From NCBI RefSeq assembly GCF_000149955.1, contig NC_030986.1, forward strand, positions 3,039,185 to 3,103,184: DNA of 64,000 bases. The letters are read 5' to 3'. This stretch comes from Fusarium oxysporum f. sp. lycopersici 4287. Taxonomy: Eukaryota; Ascomycota; Sordariomycetes; Hypocreales; Nectriaceae. Made by a program: the position numbers and the translations under genes. Positions 55,922 to 64,000 of the stretch are shown here, in pieces. The notes under the pieces were generated by a model that was not told the origin of the DNA, did not search any database, and saw only the letters and a list, made by a program, of their open reading frames with translations. Numbering within the stretch: position 1 is the stretch's first letter; each line of letters opens with the position of its first letter.

Positions 55922-58277
55922 ATGACCCGAGTTCACTCTAACTGGAGTGCCTGGAAGGTGGCTGTAACGGCCGCGACCCTCGTCACCGGGGTTCTTGGTG
56001 ACAACATTCTCAAGACATCTGGTGTTGCTGATTGCGGTTCAGAGCCCGGTATCAGCATTGACAAGTTGGACATCAGTTACGACAACGACAAACAAACTGT
56101 CACTTTCGATGTTGCGGGTACCAGTGACAAGCAGCGAAATGTCTCTGCCATCCTCGAAGTCAACGCATATGGCCGCAAGGTCTACGAGAATTCAATCAAC
56201 CCCTGCAGTAAAGACACTCCCATCCCCCAGCTCTGCCCTCTCCCCAACAAGCATTTCGCTGCCGCTGGAAATCAAAAGATAGACTCGGAGTGGGCCAACA
56301 AAGTTCCTTCCATTGCTTTCCAGGTCCCTGATATCTCAGCTCAAGCAACTCTCCGACTCGTGTCAGTCGACAATCCCGAAGAGCAGGTTGCGTGTTTCCA
56401 GGCTCAAGTCGGCAATGGAAAGACTGCCTCCGTCCCCGCTGTCACTTATCTCTCTGTTGGTGTTGTTGGTGCTGCCCTTCTCGTCTCGGGTGCATCCGCA
56501 GCTTCATCCGCCCTTAGTGGTACTGCAGGCGCTGGACATGGTGGTGCTCCTAGTCCAAGCTTTGCCGAGACTCTCGGATGGTTCCAGGGCATGGCCATGA
56601 ACGGCATGCTTTCAGTCGACTACCCCCCTGTGTACCGCAGCTTTGCCAAGAACTTCGGCTTCTCAGCCGGTATCATCCCATGGGAGTCTTTGCAGAAGTC
56701 TATCGATAACTTCCGTAACATGACCGGAGGTGATCTTACCAACGACAGCTTCGAGGTGCTCAGAAATGCTACCCTGGTCTTCTCCGATAACTCTACCAGC
56801 TCTCCCGAGGACCACTCGTATAAAGTCAAGCGCGCTTTCAACACCTTCGAGTCCTTGGCCAACCTCGCCATCCGTGGCGTTGAGACTTCAGTGGGCGATG
56901 CGTCAGAGAGTGAAGGTGGGCAAAGCCTCAAGAACCAGACCCTCTCAGTTTCTGGAATCTCGGCCTACATTCAGCAGTATAGTGTTCCCAAGTCCAACAC
57001 TTTCATGATGGTTCTGCTCGTTGTCGCCATCATCATCGCGACCATCATTGTCAGCATTCTTCTCGTCAAGGCTATCCTCGAATTCTGGGCTCTGTTTGGC
57101 AGCTTTCCGCAATCTTTGGCTGGTTTCCGTGAACATTACTGGGGGTCCATTGCCCGTACCATCACCCATCTAATCCTCGTCCTCTACGGTATCTGGGTAT
57201 TGTATTGTGTGTTCCAGTTTACAGTGGGCGACTCGTGGGCCGCACAGCTATTAGCTGGTGTCACGCTCGCAATCTTTACAGCCATTCTTGGTTGGTTCAC
57301 GTGGAAAATCTTCAGCACAGTCAGGAAACTGAAGAGCACTGAGGGCAACGCTGATGCCTTGTACAACGACAAGGAAATTTGGGTCAAGTACTCTCTTTTC
57401 TATGAATCCTATAAGAAAGATTACTGGTGGATCTTCATCCCCACCATTGTCTATCTCTTTGCCAAGGGGTGCACTCTCGCTGTTGGCGATGGTAATGGCA
57501 TGGCTCAGACCATTGCCCAGCTTGTTGTTGAGTCCATTTTCCTGTGCCTCCTCGTCTGGACTCGACCCTTCGAGCGAAAATCCAGCAACATCATTGGTAT
57601 CGCCATTCAGACTGTTCGAGTCCTGTCTGTTGCTCTCATTCTTGTCTTTGTTCATGAGCTCAAGATCCCCCAGGACAGCAAGACAATCGCTGGTGTAGTC
57701 CTCATTGCAGTCCAGTCTGCTTTGACTGGTCTCTTGGTTATCCTCATCATTTGGAACGCGATCAACGTTCTCGTCAAGGAGAACCCACACCGCAAGCGAA
57801 GAAAGGAGATGGGTAAGTTGATTTGAAAACCATGAACTGAAACATATACTGACAGATCTTGCAGAGAAAGCCAAGCGTGATATGGACACTCTCACCCCTC
57901 TGGATGCCCGCAACTCTCTGCTCCTTGATCGCAAGGACAACAACAACATCTCCATGTTCGCCATGCCTGCTCCTCAAGAAAAGGGCTCGGGCCGATCTAT
58001 GTCCCCTGACCAATACAGGGACGCTGAGTCAGGATATCAACAACCACCACCAAACTACCTGTCTTCGAGTCCCCCAATGCAACGAAACCTTACCAACATG
58101 GAGCACAACAACGACTCTCAGTATCTGATGGACAACGCCGCACCTGTAGCGTGGACCAACCGAGACCCAAGTCCAGTGGGCATGGGAAGATACGACTCTG
58201 GGGATACCGGCTACAGCCCTCTCAACAAGCAACAAACATATGGGTATGGAAATGGAGGCGGTTATAGAGGGTTTTGA
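55922..58277 (+). CDS. FLC/TRP-like membrane protein (flavin carrier family)
   Basis: Yeast Flc1-3 proteins of this family take part in FAD transport into the endoplasmic reticulum, calcium homeostasis and cell-wall integrity. Exon 1 is 55922..57812 and exon 2 is 57865..58277; the product is 767 residues. Residues 1-26 are a signal peptide (AATLVTGVLGD). An ML-like lumenal domain (about 27-165) with Cys pairs (VADCGSEPG, NPCSKDTPIPQLCPLP) and several Asn-X-Ser/Thr sites follows. The TRP-like membrane part has one span near 175 and eight or so from about 360 to 620 (MMVLLVVAIIIATIIVSILLV onward). The C-terminal tail after RKRRKEM is cytosolic, Ser/Pro/Asn-rich and Tyr/Gly-rich at its end. The acceptor at 57864 was chosen because the branch site CTGAC lies too close to the alternative CAG at 57855. 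Confidence 0.93.
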
Positions 58278-58620
58278 GGAACAGCTGGCAACAGTTGAGT
58301 CTCACTGTCCATAATGCGATTTACCTAGCATATTTGGATATGCTTGTACAGCTAACGCCATCTGGCTCTTATCTATTCGATACGATTTTTGGCTGCTTGT
58401 ACCAAAAAAAGATTATCAAAGTCTGGGTATCTCTCACTTACATTTTGGGGGCGGGGTACGGAAGTACTCGAGGTTTACAGCGAAAGACTTTGTTTACTAC
58501 GGAAGCGCATCAAATCATTCATTTTTGTCAATAGAACCTTTTAACTATGCAAACAACACTCTCAATTGTATCTTTCGTAAATTTGATGCAACATAACACG
58601 GCTTTCCCCTACATCCTTCA
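58278..58620. other. Convergent spacer
   Basis: 343 bp between the stops of the FLC-type and RNA ligase genes. It holds the two 3' ends; T/A-rich stretches are present. Nothing else is seen. Confidence 0.4.
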
Positions 58621-59733
58621 CTACTCTCCATGTGTGAGCAGGTAAGAGTTGGATATCGCCTTGAAGCTGAACTGCCCATCCTCGCGCTTGAACACAATCC
58701 CCTCCCTCTTCCGCCCATTGATTCCCCTTCCTTCCGCTCGATTAACTAGATCTGTGACCTGCGAACCCATCTCATTCAAAGGCCGGTATCCATGTACAGG
58801 CACGTGCTTAACGCCCAGTAGTGGTGCCCAGGTCTCGTACACCTCCCTTGGTGGTAGGTATCGCTGCCCATCAATGTCATACACTGCAAAGAGGAAAAAG
58901 CAATGCGTTCCCTTGGCAAATCCTTCAAAATTACTCTGTATGCTCGACCCGCAAAGTTCACCCTGAAGAGCTATGTTACGCCCGATCTTGGGTAACGTCT
59001 CGTGGAGGTTGAGTGCTCGTGCGGTAGCGTAAAAGAGAGGCGGGCTTCGTGGATGATTCTCTACCAGAATACGATTCCGCGAGCAAACTGCCACGCCGTT
59101 ATGTCTCGTCTCGCTAGGGACTGTGCTAGCGAGAGGGTTGGCGTCGTTGAGGTAAAAAACTGTCATGGATGAGCCGTCCATCTTGGTCGACTCCTCGAAC
59201 ATCTCAGTACCATGCTCAGCGAATACATCTGTGAGGTTCTGCACGCGCTCCTGGTTTGTTCGTGGTATGAAGTCAGGATACTCAGGCAAAGGTGCGTCTG
59301 ATGTCGAAGTATGTTGAAGTGGCATGGCAGGCTTCTCAAATTTTCCCACGTTGAGGATGTCCTCAAATCCGACGTCCCGTAGCTTATCTGATGGAATGCC
59401 ATCCAGTTGAGCAACTATTTCCGGGAAATCGGCCAATGGCAATAGAAGCCCCTGCGACAACACGCCCCGGATCTGAATAGTCTGAACCCGGATATCCGGT
59501 GCGGAAGTGGGGCCGTCTGGCCCGATGATCGTCGGCGCCAGAGGAGCAAATCGCGGGTCCGTGGCCGGTAGAAGCGAGTCTATTTCAAAGTATACGGCGC
59601 GATCCCCCACTTCAAAGACGTTGACGGGAACGACGCATGTCCAACCGCCGACAGTGGCAGCCGCAATACGGTCTGCCCGCGGGATGGCTGTTATGGCCGA
59701 GACGTGGCGGACTGTTACGAGCTTTCGAGGCAT
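58621..59733 (-). CDS. RNA ligase of the DRB0094/Rnl5 type
   Basis: This is an ATP-dependent RNA ligase, thought to seal 3'-OH/5'-phosphate nicks. I start at the Met of MPRKLVTVRHV (370 residues); the frame is open 40 codons further upstream without homology-like content. Residues 1-100 form an OB-fold-like N-domain (RADRIAAATVGGWTCVVPVNVFEVGDRAVYFEIDSLLP), the arrangement of Deinococcus DraRnl, unlike T4 Rnl1 or Rnl2. The nucleotidyl-transferase motifs are complete: motif I TKMDGSS with Lys184 as the AMP-acceptor, IALQGELCG with Glu259, motif III FFLFAVYDI at 280-288, motif IV REGIVFKR with Glu344, and motif V FSFKAIS with Lys358. It is a single exon. It is unrelated to the fungal tRNA ligase Trl1. 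The substrate in the cell is unknown. Confidence 0.9.
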   Translation of the reverse strand: MPRKLVTVRHVSAITAIPRADRIAAATVGGWTCVVPVNVFEVGDRAVYFEIDSLLPATDPRFAPLAPTIIGPDGPTSAPDIRVQTIQIRGVLSQGLLLPLADFPEIVAQLDGIPSDKLRDVGFEDILNVGKFEKPAMPLQHTSTSDAPLPEYPDFIPRTNQERVQNLTDVFAEHGTEMFEESTKMDGSSMTVFYLNDANPLASTVPSETRHNGVAVCSRNRILVENHPRSPPLFYATARALNLHETLPKIGRNIALQGELCGSSIQSNFEGFAKGTHCFFLFAVYDIDGQRYLPPREVYETWAPLLGVKHVPVHGYRPLNEMGSQVTDLVNRAEGRGINGRKREGIVFKREDGQFSFKAISNSYLLTHGE

Positions 59734-60480
59734 GATTGATGAAGTTTGTCCTAGATAGTCGATTCCCAAAGAAGAGCTTGAGAGGGTTTGAGGAGGATTC
59801 TCTTCTTTTAGGCATTGGAGGGTCAGTGAATCGATGATATGACTCAAATGCAAGGATCACCTAAGTTGTACGTGAGAAAGCTGAAACGGTCTGAGTCAAT
59901 GTTGTTAATATTAGGCCGTGCTTTCTGCCCTACTGGGATGAAGAATCGTTCGAACTAAAGAGGAGCAGGCATTTGAGCCTATAAGATAATGAGCTGCATG
60001 CACAAGCAATTGTCTCATAGAATGTGCTCAACAAGCTCAAAAATAACTTATTGGTCAGGCCTTTTCGAAATGTAAACGAGGTGAAGGCTTGAATTAGGTA
60101 GCTTAGCTCTGGTACAGGAACTGTCGATGCCGATCTTATAGGCACAGAAATTCTGCCAGGAATATTGAGTTTGCCGGATGCTTGGAAATGTGATCTACGA
60201 GATCTGAGATAAGGTGTCACTGCGGCTGCAACGTGGTATGCATAACGGTTGGTGCTGATCCCTTTTAAGCTCAGCGAGATTATCAACATCTGTAACAGCA
60301 CGCGGTGGGACACCAGATCTCATTGAAACAAAAGATGATGGTATTTCTGTTCTATCCTGCTGCCAGTGGAAACCACGGCGGTTGTCATAATCTGAAATCG
60401 CACCGCGATGCTTCCAGACCAATTAAAAGGAGCGCAGAGGCAGCTTCTTGGCTCCAACAATTATCTGCTCCCCAGTTGCA
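59734..60480. other. Intergenic region, no supportable gene
   Basis: 747 bp between the RNA ligase start and the Vps9 stop. Frames at 59930-60313 and 60195-60422 (minus) show no family pattern. It must include the RNA ligase promoter. Confidence 0.4.
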
Positions 60481-63028
60481 TTATGTTGAAAGAGCGAGAC
60501 ACGCATCAACAGCCAGGCCGACCCTATAGAAACATGTCAGTTCCGGCCCAAAAGACATCGATTTGAGGACCACTTACCTGCCCTCCTTCTCGTAAACCAC
60601 ATCACTTATAACATCCTTGTCCAAGTCAGGGAACATGCCTGCTAATGTTTCGACGACATTTGCATGCTCTGCACGGGAAAGTCGCTGAGCCTCGGCTGCT
60701 TCAGCGCTCGCCTGCCGTGCGGCAGCCTCTTCAGCAGATAATGCATGCTTTGAAGGTGCTTGCTGATGTTCGCGAGGCTCCTCACGGCTGTGACGCTCCG
60801 GAGGCGCTGGTGTCCGAGGCGCACTGCTGGGCCCGGGATCCATGGAAGGGCCAGGATCGTCAGAGAACATTCTCCCAATGCTGGAAAGAGGTTTTTGTAT
60901 AGTTTTGAGAAGACCAGTGATGGCAGCTTTCTCTTCGCCCGTATACTCGTCATTCGAAGTTGAAGTGCGTGGTCCGTCAAGAGAAGGACGAGCAGAAGTT
61001 TCTCCAGGAAGAGGCCCAGACTTCTCGTTGAATACTGGCTGTTGGGTGACTGGCGGTGATTGAGCATGCTTTTCAGCAATTGCTGAGACGGCCTCTTCCA
61101 CATGCTTCTCAAACTCCTCATCAGTAATTGTTAGAGTAGTTCTATCCATGTTTTCAATGAACTGAACAGCACCCATCTACAATGTGTTAGATTGTGACTA
61201 CTTCCAGAGCAAACTAACATACCAACGAGGACAAGTAGTAGCCTGCTTCACCCCCAAGCTTTTCCTGGTTCCTGAAGCGCAAGATGTATTGCACATTAGA
61301 CACTAGGTGCTCTGGATTTGATTGCAGTACAACATAAATAAGCAGGGGCATGAAGGAGTCAGCTGAGGAATCAGACTTGTTATGTTTTAATAAACCTGTC
61401 AGTCGTTAATATGATTATGCAACTGTAACCTTTCAGCTGTCTTACCAAAGATCACCTTGCAGCAGTTCAACACACAAATGATCTTGTCTCGCGGTGCCCT
61501 GTAGGATTTTATTTTTAGCAGCTCTGGATCAAGTTAGTAAATACCGACAGTCTGTAACCTTGAACTGACCTTGCTGGGCTAGTTTCAAAAACCGACGTCC
61601 ACTGTCGCCGACTGGCGGAATGTCCAAATGTTCTTCCCTCACCCAGCCGTAAATGCTCATCTTCTGCCTAACAATATCATCTCTCTCAACATCCTCTTGG
61701 TGTTGGCCTCGCCTGCCGGGGCCAAGAGGAATATCACCGCCCTTGCGCTTCGGCTTCGCCCCAGGAATCGGTTTGGGCGCTTGGATTGCAGGCGAAAATG
61801 TCTGAGTATACAGTCGGTTCATGACCAGCTTTTCCATCCCCTCACGAGCGTTATCGAACTCCGCGTCAGATACATCCCTCCAGACCTCGCATTGCGCCAT
61901 CTTGTTGGCAATAAAGGCCAGAAAATCCCCTATAATCTTGACTTGCTCATGCACCATCCATTGTCGTTTGCCAAACTCAGAGAGGAAAGACTTGAGGTAC
62001 CTTGCCACAGGATCTGCCTTCTTGTTTCGCAATTGCTCGAGAAACCGGTGGAAATCAAAGGGTTGAGTAGGCTCTGGCTCTGGCTCAGGAGGAGGAGGCC
62101 GGTGTGACTGCGCTGGCGAGCTTGGAGAAGCAACGCTCATGTTCCGCTCTATCTTAGGACGCGGAGGTGTTCCATGAACACCATCCTTGGGTGGAACAGG
62201 TGGCCCCAGATCCTCAACACCAGTATTGTTTGGGGTCTCAGCTGGAGGGGAACTCGTGGAGATGTGTAGGCCCTGCATCTGACCAGAGAGCGTAGGCACA
62301 AGAGGTTCCAGACTAGACTTTCGAGGAGGATGTTGAACGGGATGACCTAGCATCGGCGAGGCGATCTCCAGTCTGGGACTCATGACTTCTTCTTCGCCAG
62401 GACCACCACCAAACTCGCTAAACTGCTCCATGATGCTTTGAATTTCGGACTGTGAACCGCCTTCGTGCTCATCTTCACTTATATATCGTCTCTCGTCAAA
62501 TTCTGCGTCTGATTTAGGAGGAGTAGAATCTCCAGAGACATGAGAACGCGCAGCATTTGAAGGGGTCCGCGAAGGCGGCTGAGAGGTTATCGGGGTCGCA
62601 GGCGTAGGGTCAACATAGGTGGATGGTTCGGCGGTGAGGTATTGGGTGGTAGCATCGTTCGACGAGGGTAATGCAATAGGTTTGATTTTGGCTGCTGTTG
62701 AGGCGTGAGTGTTCAAGTAACCGCTGGGAGCTTGATAATCATCGGCAGCTTGCTTTTCCTTGACCATTTCTGAGGGACCTTGCTCAGCAGCATCAGCCTT
62801 GTGTTCGTGTGCTGCAACGTCAGCTGCCTGATCACCAAAGTCGATCAAATTGTCCTCCTTTCCAGTATTGTCCCTGGAGTCCGATCCATGGCTATGATGA
62901 TCTGTGGTTTCAGGCGTCCCTGCCGCAGGGTCCTGAGCAGACATCAACTCGACATTGGGTTTGTTAGACAGCGTCTCGTCTAAGACCGGCTGGCTAGATG
63001 AAGTTGTGGATTGCTCCGGCGGAGACAT
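60481..63028 (-). CDS. VPS9: Vps9-type Rab5 guanine-nucleotide exchange factor with CUE domain
   Basis: Vps9 activates the endosomal Rab5/Vps21 GTPases for vacuolar protein sorting. There are five exons on the minus strand: 61570..63028, 61446..61523, 61223..61395, 60578..61176 and 60481..60523. Introns are 46-54 nt, and phases agree for 783 residues. Residues 1-320 are disordered and acidic or Pro-rich. A helical bundle follows (FDFHRFLEQLRNKKADPVARYLKSFLSEF, about 325-353). The catalytic VPS9 core covers about 430-590 and includes EHLDIP, YRAPRDKIICVLNCCKVIFG, and SADSFMPLLIYVVLQSNP with the conserved Asp-Ser-Phe-Met-Pro. The CUE ubiquitin-binding domain is at the very C-terminus (VVETLAGMFPDLDKDVISDVV to ACLALST), split by the last intron. 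Order VPS9-CUE matches yeast Vps9. Confidence 0.95.
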
Positions 63029-63728
63029 GCAAAGCTTCTGAAGGTTCGACGGCGAGGTAGCTGTTTTGGAGAATCGGGCTCAAGGCGAAAGGTTGACTTG
63101 TGTAAGACAAGATAGTGCCCATTCACTGTCCTACGAGGCTGAAGGTAAAGCTGTATCGTGGGTCTTCAGTGAGCGGTGGTCGTCGACGACGATAAGGTCA
63201 ATAAGGTTTAGGGCTTGTTGATAACGAATCGCTTCGCAGGTGATCAACAACTACCACAAAATGATTGTCGTTTGGCGATGTTGTCGGGTCAGCGTCTTCG
63301 GATTCTTGGAGTTCAGCAATGGATGCCTGTAGTTAGAGCCCAAACGTAACTACAGCAAGCTGGATGGAGCGCATGGCAGGACCCCTCATTCTCCATCTTC
63401 CAAGCTAGGCTTCCTTCCAGCAACCACTGCCTCAGCTTTTGGTCAGGCGCACACTTATTTGGAGCTCCATGAAGTGGGGCAATTGGTACTTCTGTGGGGA
63501 GCTTGGTTACAGTGTGTTTACAGGGGGGCGTACCTGTGACGTCGCGATAGTTACAGGGGATATGCTGCAGTGTAAGTTCCAAATCCTTCGGACAAGCTGC
63601 GATCCGACGACACTGTCCAGAACTTCCTAAGACTGCAGTCTCAACAATAATGAAAAAGACAAGGACAGAATTAGAGGCAGAAGGGTTAGATGTACTCCTG
63701 GGAGTAAAAAAAGAGCAAAAGCGGATTT
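63029..63728. other. Intergenic region between Vps9 and tRNA-Leu
   Basis: 700 bp with the Vps9 promoter on one side and the Pol III terminator of the tRNA on the other (T7 and T4 runs on the minus strand at 63706-63720). Frames near 63313-63630 carry no known pattern. Confidence 0.45.
63706..63720 (-). terminator. Pol III terminator of tRNA-Leu
   Basis: On the minus strand a T4 run (63717-63720) begins 8 nt past the tRNA 3' end, backed up by a T7 run at 63706-63712. This is the expected RNA polymerase III stop. Confidence 0.75.
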
Positions 63729-63822
63729 GCTGGAAGGGAGGTTTGAACTCCCGCCTCTTTCGAGAGTGGTGTTAAATAAATTAACTTAAAACCACCGCCT
63801 TAGACCACTCGGCCATTCCAGC
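63729..63822 (-). tRNA. tRNA-Leu (anticodon TAA) with 13-nt intron
   Basis: On the minus strand the ends GCTGGAA and TTCCAGC form a perfect 7-bp acceptor stem. The D arm is GCCGAGTGGTCTAAGGC (A box). The anticodon stem GTGGT pairs with ACCAC, and the loop TTTAAG gives anticodon TAA. A 13-nt intron follows position 37, the standard place. A long class II variable arm TCTCGAAAGAG is followed by the T arm GGGAG-TTCAAAC-CTCCC (B box). It reads the leucine codon UUA. The long variable arm rules out most non-Leu/Ser identities. Confidence 0.96.
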
Positions 63823-64000
63823 TATGAAGAATGTAATAGCAACATTAATCACTACAACCAACTATACTGTTTGGAGTCTGCTTATGTCAATCAGCTGAAA
63901 GCTGAGCCACCACCAATCCTCTCACCGAAAGAGTCACCAGACTAAAGGCGTTGGTGCAGACAGTATGCTATAGATATAAAGCCAGGGGCTTTTAATTCTT
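63823..64000. other. Right edge, no gene seen
   Basis: 178 bp upstream of the tRNA gene; no motif or frame of note. Confidence 0.4.

Noticed and set aside
1..64000. CRISPR arrays, insertion sequences, prophage, secondary-metabolite backbone genes or a defence island
   Set aside because: None seen: no repeat-spacer arrays, transposase, polyketide or non-ribosomal peptide synthase motifs anywhere; the genome is eukaryotic.

Overview
The window is nuclear DNA of a filamentous ascomycete, most likely a Fusarium-type Sordariomycete (inference). The grounds are short introns of about 45-140 nt with GT...AG ends and CTGAC/CTAAC branch sites, intergenic gaps of 1-7 kb, and a gene set typical of Pezizomycotina. 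There are no operons and no viral or plasmid features. I recognise fifteen protein genes by family or conserved domain, two more plausible but unassigned protein genes, two doubtful exon-like fragments and one intron-containing tRNA gene.

Layout. 0-5.3 kb: a doubtful exon at the left edge, a small Ser-rich hypothetical protein, anthranilate phosphoribosyltransferase (trpD, minus) and TFIIB (plus). 7.8-15.4 kb: a secreted or anchored L-asparaginase and a Dnf3-like P4 phospholipid flippase, both plus. 15.5-19.1 kb: a saccharopine-dehydrogenase-like oxidoreductase and a DHA2-type MFS transporter, both minus. 20.9-23.9 kb: a DEF1-type RNA polymerase II degradation factor (minus) whose reading frame is broken in this sequence. 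25.8-34.9 kb: an unassigned 402-residue protein, a Tpa1/Ofd1 prolyl dihydroxylase, ribulose-phosphate 3-epimerase, a CFEM GPI-protein and PP2A methylesterase PPE1; all but the first are on the minus strand.

34.9-42.2 kb is about 7.3 kb in which I find no supportable gene. It contains a 46-bp imperfect inverted repeat. It ends at a Zn2Cys6 regulator with a long upstream region. 43.6-49.2 kb holds a three-exon DUF202-type membrane protein with a 9-nt first exon and a possible decayed gene fragment. 49.3-52.7 kb is one long exon for a 1154-residue C2H2 zinc-finger protein. 55.9-64 kb has an FLC/TRP-like membrane protein, a DRB0094/Rnl5-type RNA ligase, the Rab5 GEF Vps9 and tRNA-Leu(TAA).

Most genes are housekeeping and independent of each other: amino-acid synthesis, transcription, membrane asymmetry, pentose phosphate pathway, translation fidelity and endosomal traffic. 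The most unusual items are the RNA ligase of a mainly bacterial type, the frame break in DEF1, the inverted-repeat element in the gene-poor stretch, and the micro-exon. Exon borders were set by hand from splice signals plus continuity of conserved protein sequence; no alignment or search was run.
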